Below are positions 41,688 through 51,747 of a stretch of DNA of 64,000 nt, one piece after another. Position 1 is the first letter of the stretch. Every line of letters starts with the position of its first letter. The position numbers and the translations under genes were made by a program. This DNA is from Talinum fruticosum (Eukaryota; Streptophyta; Magnoliopsida; Caryophyllales; Talinaceae), in the NCBI GenBank assembly GCA_021018815.1, contig JAITYX010000004.1, positions 12,244,001 through 12,308,000 of the forward strand, written 5' to 3'. Under the pieces are notes generated by a model. That model had not been told where the DNA came from. It was given only the letters and a program-made list of their open reading frames with translations, and did no database searches.

Positions 41688-43101
41688 TGTTGAGAGAAAT
41701 ATTATATCGCAAGTGCACGGCGTAGTTGTAGCTAGCCGGCAAGCACGGGTCGTGTCCACAGAGAGTTGTGTTTCAAATATCAAAGCTAACCTAAATTTTC
41801 TAATCTAGGTAAAAACTCGGTTCGACAGGTGATTTGGTTTTTAGATCAACTAATAACAAAATAACCAAGAGAAACCGATGAATAAAAAGCCTTAGATTGG
41901 GATTAATCACACTAATATACCTGAAACCAGAATCGAATACCGTTTGAGACTTGCCTATGCTAGTAGTTTAGAAGAGGGAGACACCAATTAAGCCTATCTT
42001 CGCCTACTTTCGAAGGTCAAAGACTAATCTTGCACAATTTAATCACCTATTTTCATGGGATTAATAAAGAGCAAAATCACAATCAATGCATCTCACAACC
42101 CCCAATTAAAACCCTAATTATTTTCATATCAAAGTTCTAATCGTTCACAACGTCATTCTAGGTAAGTTTTCATCTTTCGATGTTCCACAAAACCCTAATA
42201 AAATCATATGAGTCCTCTATCGAGGCAATCAATGAAAAAGTGATGAACGAAGTGAATTCTAACCTAACAAGCATGGAACAACTCAATTGGTACTCAATTC
42301 ACGATTATCAAGGCATAATAGGGATCAATTCCAACCTAAGTAGAGAAATTAGCCCCTAAACATGATACTAAACAATTGACAAAGGTTGGAAAAAATAGCC
42401 ATAGAGAAACAAAGAGAAATTATGAAGAAAAGATAAAGAGAAGAAATTACGATTACCAAATGAAAAACTTGATGCGATTCAATCATAAAAACTTGAAGTA
42501 GATGAACAATAAAGAGTGTTCTTGAGTCTCCTCTCAGAGCCCTCTCGAAACCCTAGCTAAATCTCTACATTATGGCCTAGAATCCCTCAACAAATACAAT
42601 TAGGAAACTTAAATAATCGCCGAAACAGTGAGTCGCACGGGGTACCGTGCGAAAAATCTGCCGCGTTCGTGCTCTCTGCTTGTTTCGCACGGTCGTGCGG
42701 AAGTCGCACGGGGTACCGTGCGAAATTGCTTCACTCTTCGGTCGCTTCGCACGGCTGTGCGAAATGTGCACCGGGTACCGTGCGAAATGCAGCAGCTTTA
42801 CGAACGATTCGCACGGTTGTGCGAAAGTCGCACGGGGGCCGTGCAAGGTCTTTTGATGTGCTTTAGGCTTCTTCCTTGCCTCCTCTTGGGCCCGAACTCT
42901 CCTCTTCGTCGCTTTTCATCAAATTTGTCTCGAATCTCTCGAATTTAAGCCCAAAAACCTGAAATAAGGAAGTTTACGAGCTTAGGTGACGATAAAGAGA
43001 AAATGAGCAAAATCTAACCCAAAGCTAAATAAATATCATTGAAATCATCATGGAATTGGATTAAATAATGCCTTAAAAATCGGCAAAAACGACGTTTATC
43101 A
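41688..43101 (-). repeat. left LTR (3' LTR) of the nested element
   Basis: 1,414 bp; boundaries TG...CA. Compared by eye with the right LTR, about 15 mismatches occur in the first 830 aligned bases (about 1.8%), so the insertion is fairly recent. It carries 7 palindromic GTGCGA-type cores at 42631-42850 against 10 in the other LTR. Confidence 0.88.
42631..42850. repeat. palindromic minisatellite in the left LTR
   Basis: Seven copies of short inverted repeats of the type TCGCACGG-N-CCGTGCGA separated by 15-25 bp unique spacers. CpG-rich in an otherwise AT-rich element. Confidence 0.85.
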
Positions 43102-45216
43102 ACTCCCCATGCTTAGCTCTTGCTTGTCCCCAAGCAAGACTATCAATTAACTATCTCGGGGTTAAAACCTCGCATTCACCCTCTTCAGGTGACAAGTTAA
43201 CAGTTCAATCAATGGGGATGACCATGCACAAAGACAACCTATTCAAAGTGTCATACTTGCATGAAAACTTGCATGAAAACTTCAATGACTACAATGCTTG
43301 GTTGTAATGCACAATTGTCTCATATTGAACCACAATAACATTCATGACACCCTCAAACAAATGACGAACTAGCTTGACCAAGTGGAACCTCACCATAAGA
43401 ACTGTGGATCACTCCATCTCATTTGAAATTTCTTTTTGAGGTTTCTCTCAACATCTCTTTCCCAAAACACAACCTACCATAGGCTTGGTCATATTCTCAT
43501 TCTCCACCACTATAGAGGCAAAAATGCAAGTGCAATCAAGAGGTCTTTCAAAGCTTGTAATGTGGCCGAGGTTCATTGGTAGAAAGGGGAACCAATTTGG
43601 GATATGTGGAGCTAGATAGCCGAGGCCTAACAGACTAAGGAGCAAAAAAAAAAAAAACACTTCCAAACATGACTAAAAACTTTCTCCCAATTCACCTTTT
43701 AAACACAACATGCTTTAAGACAACTTTTGAAATGAGCATACAACTTTTTTGAACTTTCCACATGCCAACCACTTATTTCTTCACTTTTTTTTTTTCAATT
43801 TTTTTCATTTTCAAAATTTTTTTTCAACAATTCAAAACTTTCAAGAATAGATATAATTGGCATGGGAATCATAAACACTACTCAATTCCAAAGGAGTCTA
43901 AAAGAGGAACTTATCATTTTTTTATTTTTTTATTTTTTTCAACATGGATCCCCGAATCAAAACTACAAACCGAATGAAACACTCCATCATTTAATCCAAA
44001 ACCACCCAAAAGTATTGCTCCACTAGACCCGACTTAGGTATAGGAAATGTATATAGGCCATGGGTAAAGCGAGATGCGGGTGTACCAAGAAATAGGTTAA
44101 GGCTCAAAGGGGTAGCAAAAGGGTATAAATAAATGGGACGACTTTTTGGCTCATGTAGCTTGAAAACAAATGAATGCCTCTATCATATTACACAATGCAC
44201 ATGCCAAGTATGGTCTCAAAGAGAAACAGAGCAAGTTCTAGAGGTATGCATCAAGGAAGAGTCACACAAAGAATGAAACATGAGACTAAAATTGATGAAT
44301 TAGTCTATAAGGCTCAAAGTCTTACAGGCTTGTCCACCACAAGTCAATAACTAGCTCAAAGATTTACCACATGCTCAAGTTTGACCAATCATGTAAAGTA
44401 ATTCTCAAAGACACCGGCAAGCAACTCAAGACATCACAATCAAATTCATTCGCAAGTTCATTTCCACACAAAGTCTCTACTAAGAATGGGCAATCAAATC
44501 ATACACAATTACGCCCAAAGATCAACTATCACAATTCACATCATCATCACGAGATGCGTTTTCAAAACTATCTCTTTTTTTTTTGTTTTTTTAAAGCAAG
44601 GAAAACTAACTAAAAGAAACTCACGAAAAGGAAACGAAGAAAGGGTGGAACGTGGTTACCTCAATTGCTTACGGATGCCCATCGCCTCGTATCGCTTTTT
44701 GTGTGTACATCAAAAGAAAGAAAAATAATATACAATGCAAAATCCTAACTAATATGCTCATGCTTAGTCCTATATGCAAGAAACAGGAAGGAAATAAGGA
44801 AAACAAAAACTAATGCGACTACATGAATGCATTGCTAACTATATGCATCTAAACTACCCTCGAATCATCCAACACTCACCAAATTTCTCGCAACTCATGC
44901 AGACAATCAAATCAAATGCCAATGAATGCCAATGAAGAATCCCCCATGCTTGAGTCATTCATTGTCCCCAATGAAAGAAGTATGCGAGAAAAAGAGGGGA
45001 AGAGTATACCGGGTTAGGTACTTGGGTGCACCTAAACCAATGCCTCCTAAAATAGTACTAAGAAGGCTCGAGGAGCATCAGCCACTCCTCCTCATTTCAA
45101 GATCAAGCTCTAACTCGGATGTCTGTCGGAGCTCTAAGGAGCTTATCAAATTCCCGAGCACAAAACTCGGATGAATGTAAATAAGAGAACACAACGAGCA
45201 AATATGTCGGTGATAT
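43102..45216. other. internal non-coding part of the nested element
   Basis: 2.1 kb without pol homology in any frame. The only open frames are short. It begins with the polypurine tract (minus strand) and has A-rich and T-rich tracts near 43650 and 43785. Confidence 0.6.
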
Positions 45217-45627
45217 TCAGTGATCTCTTAAATTTATCGAAGCCTTAGAAAAATCAAAAAAGTGATCAAAGAAGCTAGTCCACATGATTTTTCTAGGCAT
45301 GTCCTCTAGGTAAACATCAAAAGGTTCAAAGGAAGGAATGTAACCTCCAAAGGTACCTAGGGACACAATATTGTCAACCACATCCGCCTCAAGTATGCTA
45401 GATGAGTCATTCACATTGCCCACATCTAAATCGGAATCACAAATCACATAGGTAGTGGGCTCGAAAAATGATACTTGGGGAAGGGAAGGGTAGTGAACAA
45501 ATAGGGAAGCAGGGATCAAAGTAAGTGGGTTGGGGGACACATGATCATCAACATCAAGACTAGTAGGCGATGCCTCGACCACAACCACCTCACATGACTC
45601 CTCTAACGGAGTCTCCCGATCAAACAC
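45217..45627 (-). CDS. acidic ORF of the nested LTR element, unknown function
   Basis: 136 codons, strongly acidic, rich in Asp/Glu/Ser/Val, with no motif I recognise. It lies 170 bp downstream of the gag-like frame on the same strand and could be the frame-shifted remainder of that ORF or of a longer polyprotein. Confidence 0.4.
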   Translation of the reverse strand: MFDRETPLEESCEVVVVEASPTSLDVDDHVSPNPLTLIPASLFVHYPSLPQVSFFEPTTYVICDSDLDVGNVNDSSSILEADVVDNIVSLGTFGGYIPSFEPFDVYLEDMPRKIMWTSFFDHFFDFSKASINLRDH

Positions 45628-45794
45628 CTCAACTAAAACATCTTCCGATTCACAATATAAATCACCCTCACCATCTAAACTAGCATCAACACCAAAGGCG
45701 GACTCAGTGTTGTCCCTATGTGTACTAGGTAAGGATGGAGCAACTGTGGGTAATGTAGTAAAGGGAGGGTCAATCTCTTTCTCTAGTCTGGATT

Positions 45795-46397
45795 CTAAAG
45801 AAAAGGAGGACTCATCATCGTCATCATCATAGAAAAATGCCTCAATTTTAGCGAGTAACCAAGACTAAGATCAGTTTCATGTGATAGGTCGGGCTCCCTA
45901 GTCTTATTAAGACAAGTAAGTTGCTCAATTTGGTCATTCATAGCCCTTATCATTTTATAACAATTAGCGTAGCATTCAGGAGATAAAGTATCATAATAAG
46001 GACAAGAACTACTATCATGATCGGAAGAGTTACACTTTTCACACCAAAGAGGGGTAGGATTAGGAATATAAGGGGATTGGATGTAAGATCTAACATGATA
46101 ATCATAAGGGTCGGGACAAGAAAATCCAGAATCAATACATGCCTTTTCAAATTCACAAGTATCCCAAGCAATCCATTGAAGTAAATCCCAAGCTTCATCA
46201 ACACTTTTAGCACAAAAATCCCAATACTCTAAAATAGTACGGGTTTCACTATTCACACCCTCACGGACAACATTCAATACTTCCCATTTCTCCAAACAGT
46301 TACCAGAAAAAGCAAGAAAAGCATTAAGTCGATCAAAGTACTCGATAAAATAATTCATGCTCATACTGCGGATAATGGTAAGTATACATGTTTTCAA
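45795..46397 (-). CDS. gag-like CCHC protein of the nested LTR element
   Basis: An open frame of 200 codons directly downstream of the primer site. The middle contains the block VNSETRTILEYWDFCAKS, then a single zinc knuckle C-X2-C-X4-H-X4-C (CEKCNSSDHDSSSC) about residues 118-131. This order (helical domain, then CCHC knuckle) and the position right after the primer site fit a retroelement gag. It is short for a full gag and has no following pol. The frame is intact, in keeping with the low LTR divergence. Confidence 0.7.
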   Translation of the reverse strand: MKTCILTIIRSMSMNYFIEYFDRLNAFLAFSGNCLEKWEVLNVVREGVNSETRTILEYWDFCAKSVDEAWDLLQWIAWDTCEFEKACIDSGFSCPDPYDYHVRSYIQSPYIPNPTPLWCEKCNSSDHDSSSCPYYDTLSPECYANCYKMIRAMNDQIEQLTCLNKTREPDLSHETDLSLGYSLKLRHFSMMMTMMSPPFL

Positions 46398-46493
46398 ATT
46401 TTATTTTTTTGATTTTTTGAATTTTTTTAGAATTTTTAATTAAATGCCTAATCTAGAATGCTCAAGTAAGCTCCAATACTGAAACGAAACAAC

Positions 46494-46511
46494 TCCCGAG
46501 CAACGGCGCCA
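46494..46511 (-). promoter_or_regulatory. primer-binding site of the nested element
   Basis: Minus-strand TGGCGCCGTTGCTCGGGA begins six bases from the LTR end. It fixes the orientation of the element. The matching tRNA was not identified here. Confidence 0.65.
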
Positions 46512-46517
46512 CAAACT

Positions 46518-47997
46518 TGTTGAGAGAAATATTATACCGCAAGTGCACGGCGTAGTTGTAGCTAGCCGGCAAGCACGGGTCGTGTCCACAGAGAGTTGTG
46601 TTTCAAATATCAAAGCTAACCTAAACTTTCTAATCTAGGTAAAAACTCGGTTCGACAAGTGATTTGGTTTTTAGATCAACTAATAACAAAATAACCAAGA
46701 GAAACCGATGAATAAAAAGCCTTAGATTGGGATTAATCACATTAATATACCTGAAACCAGAATCGAATACCGTTTGAGACTTGCCTATGCTAGTAGTTTA
46801 GAAGAGGGAGACACCAATTAAGCCTATCTTCGCCTACTTTCGAAGGTCAAAGACTAATCTTACATAATTTAATCACCTATTTTCATGGGATTAATAAAGA
46901 GCAAAATCACAATGAATGCATCTCACAACCCCCAATTAAAACCCTAATTATTTTCATATCAAAGTTCTAATCGTTCACAACGTCATTCTAGGTAAGTTTT
47001 CATCTTTCGATGTTCCACAAAACCCTAATAAAAGCATATGAGTCCTCTCTTGAGGCAATCAATGAAAAAGTGATGAACGAAGTGAATTCTAACCTAACAA
47101 GCATGGAACAACTCAATTGGTACTCAATTCACGATTATCAAGGCATAATAGGGATCAATCCCAACCTAAGTAGAGAAATTAGTCCCTAAACATGATACTA
47201 AACAATTGACAAAGGTTGGGAAAAATAGCCATAGAGAAACAAAGAGAAATTATGAAGAAAAGATAAAGAGAAGAAATTAAGATTACCGAATGAAAAACTT
47301 GATGCGATTCAATCATAAAAACTTGAAGTAGATGAACAATAAAGAGTGTTCTTGAGTCTCTTCTCGAGCTCTCTCGAAACCCTAGCTAAATCTCTACATT
47401 ATGGAATAGAATCCCTCAACAAATACAATTAGGAAACTTAAATAATCGCCGAAACAGTGAGTCGCACAGCCGTGCGAAAGTTGCACGGGGTACCGTGCGA
47501 AATTGCTTCACTCTCCGGTCGCTCGCACGGCCGTGCGAAATGTGCACAGGTACCGTGCGAACCGGGTAATCGCTGGATGTTCTCGCACGGTTGTGCGAAA
47601 GATGCACGGTGGGGTGTGCGAATTGGCCGAACTCTCTGGATGAATTGCACGGCCGTGCGACGTATGCACCGGGTACCGTGCGAAATGCAGCAGCTTTCGA
47701 ACGATTCGCACGGCCGTGCGAAAGTCGCACAGGGGTTGTGCAAGGTCTTTTGATGTGCTTTAGGCTTCTTCCTTGCCTCCTCTTGGGCCCGAACTCTCCT
47801 CTTCGTCGCTTTTCATCAAATTTGTCTCGAATCTCTCGAATTTAAGCCCAAAAACCTGAAATAAGGAGATTTACGAGCTTAGGTGATGATAAAGAGAAAA
47901 TGAGCAAAATCTAACCCAAAGCTAAATAAATATCATTGAAATCATCATGGAATTGGATTAAATAATGCCTTAAAAACCGGCAAAACGAGGTTTATCA
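46518..47997 (-). repeat. right LTR (5' LTR) of the nested element
   Basis: 1,480 bp; 66 bp longer than the left LTR, mainly because of extra palindromic repeat units at 47459-47735. As the 5' LTR on the minus strand it should carry the promoter of the element. Confidence 0.88.
47459..47735. repeat. palindromic minisatellite in the right LTR, expanded
   Basis: Ten copies of the same palindrome family; three more than in the partner LTR. First and last units and their spacers align with the left LTR, so the change lies in the middle of the array. Confidence 0.85.
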
Positions 47998-48000
47998 GCG

Positions 48001-49230
48001 AGCACAAGCCCACATGCCCACAAAGCCATTGTTTCCTCCTCAACCGGGCCTCACTCACCGGCCCACTTGGAACCAGATACAGGCGCCACTAGCAGCGCCC
48101 CATCCTTATGCTCCGCACGGGCCTTCTCCCTCATTTCAGCCGGAAGCCCAATTCGGGCCACCCTCCACCTTACCCAACAGATCAGTAGCACATGGGCCTC
48201 CAAGCATCCTCTACTTCGGCTGACCCGGATAATTATTTACCCCTTTCTACACCATCTCGGCTTCCATCCTCAATGGGCCATACGGATGGGCCTGGAAATA
48301 GAGTTTCTCACAATGATCCGGAAGATGTCTCTACTGCGGGGAGTCGACACCCAACGAGTACTCCAGCCCGTCCACAACAAGATCGCCGACCACCACCACA
48401 TCTCCGCGATTATGTCCGCCACACTATCGTAATGACACCCTTGCCTCGACACCGCCTCATGACGCTTCTTCGAGTAACCCTCATACTTTGGCTCATTTTG
48501 TTTCCTATGACCGGTTTTCTTCCGCCCATCGTGCTTTATTAGCGGCCATTACCTCCGGGAATGAGCCTCGTCACTTCTCCCAAGCGAGTTCAGGATCCTC
48601 GCCGGCGTGAGGCAATGGCACATGAAATTTCCAACACATGGGAACTCGGTCTACTACCTCCGGGCAAAAAGGCTCTTGGATGCAAATGGGTCTACAAAAT
48701 CAAATATAATGCAGATGGGACGGTAGAACGTTTTAAAGCACGACTTGTTACTTTGGGGAACCACCAGGTCAAAGGAGAATATTATCATGAGACTTTTGCT
48801 CCGGTCGCCAAAATGGTCACGAGTGCGCACTCTCTTGACTCAGTAGCAGCGACCAAAGGATGGAGTCTACATCGGATGGACGTACACAATGCTTTTCTTC
48901 ACGGTGATTTGGATGAAGATATATACATGAGACTCCCACCTGGTTTTCACACTTCACAACCACATGTAGTGTGCAAACCGAAAAATCTCTCTATGGGCTT
49001 CGACGGACACCTCGTCGGTGGTATTTTAAACTTGCCTCCGCATTACAGGACTATGGATTCCAACAATCCCCCTTAGAGCACTCCTTGTTCACGTATACCA
49101 AAGGGGATAAATGTCTAGCCCTCCTAGTATATGTGGATGATCTAGTCCTAACTGGAAACGATATATCCTTTTGCGGTAGTTTTAAAGATTATCTGCACAC
49201 ACGGTTCAAGTTAAAAGACTTGGGTCCACT
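48001..49230 (+). pseudogene. copia linker and reverse-transcriptase remnant
   Basis: After the nested element the copia sequence resumes with a Pro-rich linker and then [44 protein letters not shown] and the catalytic [15 protein letters not shown] frame change lies near 48970. The frame ends at KDLGPL where the 3' LTR remnant begins; the rest of RT and RNase H are missing. Confidence 0.87.
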
Positions 49231-49254
49231 CCAAAGTTCTCGGTTTTCATATAC
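49231..49254 (+). repeat. 3' LTR remnant and 3' target duplication
   Basis: The 19 bases CCAAAGTTCTCGGTTTTCA match the 3' end of the LTR at 39116-39134 with one C/T difference and are followed by TATAC (49250-49254), identical to the bases preceding the 5' LTR. Confidence 0.7.
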
Positions 49255-50168
49255 CCTATGCTAGAACTAGAAGTGGGTCAATTCTCATTAAAGTATTCTA
49301 GTATATCTGTATGCAAATGAAGTCTTACCCACTACCACAAAACTGTTAAATAGCGACGAAAATTAGCGGCGGATACGGTTCGTTGCCACATAGCGACGGA
49401 ATCAATGACGTAAACTACTTGCCTAAGGAAATAGCAAAAATAAATAAAAGGGCTTAGTAAGTGTTGTTTTGGTTGTTGAATTTACTTGTCTAAGGAAAGC
49501 TTCTATACGCCTAGATCTCTTCCTGGCTTCTATAGCCAGTTTACAAGTCTTGCAGAGCGTGAGCAGATATTTCACCCCTTTCAGTCCTCTTCGTGGCTTG
49601 TATTGCCTATTATTATACATCATCCAATGAATATTTCTATGTTTGGCGATTTATATATGATTTTTTAGATGCAAGCTGTACTACATGTATGGTTTGTGCT
49701 CTCATTTGGATTGGAAAATATTTCTTACTGCCATCATTGACACCATTGGCAGGATTCTCGGAGGAAGTAGTGACTGTTTTTGTGCATGTTTCATGCTTCT
49801 TCAAGTACCTGTCTGTCTTATTTAGTAAGCGATTGGCTCTCACAGTTGAGATTGATGACTTTATTATGTTTCAATAGACATCAGTAGCATATTTCTTATG
49901 TCAGTTACTTGGCTGCTTCTTTGGGATAAAGTGTTTGAATTATGGCCCAATTTGACCTGGTGAATATGTTGGAGAAAAATTGTATGGATAGAGTAGCCAG
50001 AATTATTAAGCCGCAATGTTTAAATATTTCTTATAAGATAAGATTATTAACAGCATTGAAATACATTTTTGATTGTGAATACTTTGCTGGTGTTCCTTAA
50101 GGTAGAGGCTTTGGACTTAGCTACTATAGTGATTCACAACTGATATGCTATACTTTGTTTGTATGCAG

Positions 50169-50392
50169 AAATTTCTATCTCAGGAGGGACTTCTTCTCAA
50201 ATCTGGATACATTGAAGAAAATACTTGTAGTAGTGGGGCTGATAATGTTTTTCCTTTTCCCGTACTTGGTCATTTTCATGCTGGTATATCTCTTTTTGAG
50301 GCATGTTGAACAGTTCTATAAACATCCAACAAGAGCATCATCTCGGAGATTGCCAAACTTGTCTAGCTGGATGTTTAGGGAATTCAATGAGG
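50169..50392 (+). pseudogene. ATG9: ATG9 exon fragment captured in the CACTA-like element
   Basis: One frame encodes a strong match to the plant autophagy protein ATG9: RRDFFSN, VVVGL, LVIFMLVYLFLRH, EQFYKHP, ASSRR and FREFNE in the family order, covering a membrane-spanning stretch. It starts right after an intact splice acceptor (TTGTATGCAG, ending 50168), so intron sequence was carried along and the copy came from genomic DNA. After FREFNE the match ends and a stop follows at about 50412. No other ATG9 exon was recognised in the window. Confidence 0.8.
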
Positions 50393-50719
50393 GAAGCTTT
50401 CTCCAGTTTTGATAATTTTGGTCACTGCATGGTTACGTACTTGTGTTGTCCTTTCAGGCATCTGTGTTTTTGGTTACATTACTAGTTAGGTATATCTCTG
50501 TGCCTAGCCAAGAAAAGGACACCAAATAATACCTTTGTCATGTTCACAATTTTTTGTTCGTAATTGCTTACTGAGTATCCATTTGATTGAAATCATCCAA
50601 TACTCAATCTTTTCTTTTTCTCTCTCTGTGGATCAAACAAATATTGTCTGAGGCATGGCTAGGTCCTAATGTGACAACTGAAAGATGGCTTTTCAGTCAA
50701 TTCTGAATGGAGAAAATTT

Positions 50720-50893
50720 ACCAAGGGAAAATGGATGAATATGGCATGGGCGGGGCTACTGCTGAGCCCCTTACCCATGGATATTTCTAATGAAGTGAAA
50801 AACAGTTGTGACTATCAGGACTGCAGAATGCATACGATGTGGGTTATGGATCATGCAGGGAAGAACACGTCTGTGGTCTTGTGGAGTATACAG
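50720..50893 (+). pseudogene. exon-like fragment of unknown origin in the CACTA-like element
   Basis: An open stretch (includes MAWAGLLLSPLPMDIS and CDYQDCRMHTMWVMD) ends exactly at a perfect 5' splice site CAG|GTAAGT at 50893/50894. I do not recognise the protein. It is probably a second captured gene piece. Confidence 0.35.
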
Positions 50894-51747
50894 GTAAGTT
50901 CCCTCCCTAATTGCTATTTTCCTTTCAATTCCAATTTGTACCTGTATATCACTTTATTTTGCCGACTGAATCCTCCAATACTCTCGCAATATTTATTTAC
51001 ATAAGGATATATATGTTTTTCTTTGGCTGCTTTCTATTATTTGTATAAGTACTTCATCAACTAATTTGATTTTGATATGTAGAATTCTAACCTTCTGTAT
51101 TTCTTGTTCTATTTTGCAGGCGTTACAAGACTATGAAGTCTTAACTTTTTTCTATTTTATTTTTTAGTGTCATTTACAGTTTTTTAATTTGATTTTAGGG
51201 ATTATTGTTAGTGCCAATTTATGCATATGTTCGATTCACATATATAATAATGTATATTATTACATTTGGTTCGAGGAATATAAAAAACTATATTTGTTTT
51301 AACTTGATTTTCCTTGTGTTTGCAAACTAAGGATTTTTATATATATATTGCAAGTTTGTTGTTACTATTTCTTAGATTCATTTTATTAATTATATTATTA
51401 TATTGATATTATTAATGATGAAAGCAATTGTTCATTAGATAATGTAGCAGTGATTTTTAATAATACAATATTTCGTCGTTAATCATGATTAGAAAAGGTC
51501 ACGACAAACCAATGTTGTCATTAATAATAATAATTATAAAATTTTAATTTGTTTTACAAATACACAACGAATAGTTTAGTTGCTATCAATAATTTTTTTG
51601 GTCATTGATAAGTGAACTTATAACGACCATGTGTATTTTCGTCGTTATTTTAATAACGATGAAAATTTTCATTTCATCGTTAAAACTATTAACGACGGGA
51701 CCAATAATGACGAATGACTACCAATATGTTTTTGGTCGTTAGAGCTT

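Larger units (their letters stand above)
41688..47997 (-). mobile_element. nested non-autonomous LTR retrotransposon (Tat-like, gag-only)
   Basis: Two direct LTRs (41688-43101 and 46518-47997) flank 3.4 kb of internal DNA. The primer-binding site lies beside the right LTR and reads, on the minus strand, TGGCGCCGTTGCTCGGGA (46494-46511); the purine tract (GCATGGGGAGT on the minus strand) lies beside the left LTR at 43102-43112. The element is therefore oriented minus, opposite to the copia host. Its internal region holds a gag-like CCHC ORF and a second acidic ORF but no protease, RT or integrase, so it must depend on a partner. The primer-site sequence is of the type I associate with Tat-lineage Ty3/gypsy elements. 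No clean 5-bp target duplication is visible (GCAGC left, GCGAG right). Confidence 0.87.
38932..49249 (+). mobile_element. Ty1/copia retrotransposon, defective, split by a nested LTR element
   Basis: Element order on the plus strand: 5' LTR (38932-39134), tRNA-Met-type primer site (TGGTATCGAGC, 39135-39145), gag (39177-39876), protease/integrase (40227-41593), nested insertion (41688-47997), RT (about 48001-49230), and only the last 19 bases of the 3' LTR (49231-49249). Integrase before RT defines copia. The RNase H region and most of the 3' LTR are deleted: the RT reading frame passes straight into LTR-end sequence at about 49231, where a CCAAAGTTCTCGG match to the 5' LTR starts. Frameshifts and stops occur in every domain, so it cannot move on its own. 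Confidence 0.88.

Noticed and set aside
42577..42948. ORFs of 90-106 codons across the LTR palindromes
   Set aside because: Present in several frames and both strands only because the repeats are CpG-rich and lack stops; they repeat the same short word.
45217..46397. Antisense extra ORF of an LTR element
   Set aside because: The minus-strand frames first looked antisense relative to the copia element, but the primer site beside the right LTR and purine tract beside the left LTR show that the nested element itself runs on the minus strand, so these are sense frames.
41683..48002. Target duplication of the nested LTR element
   Set aside because: Left GCAGC and right GCGAG share only the first two bases; I do not call this a duplication.
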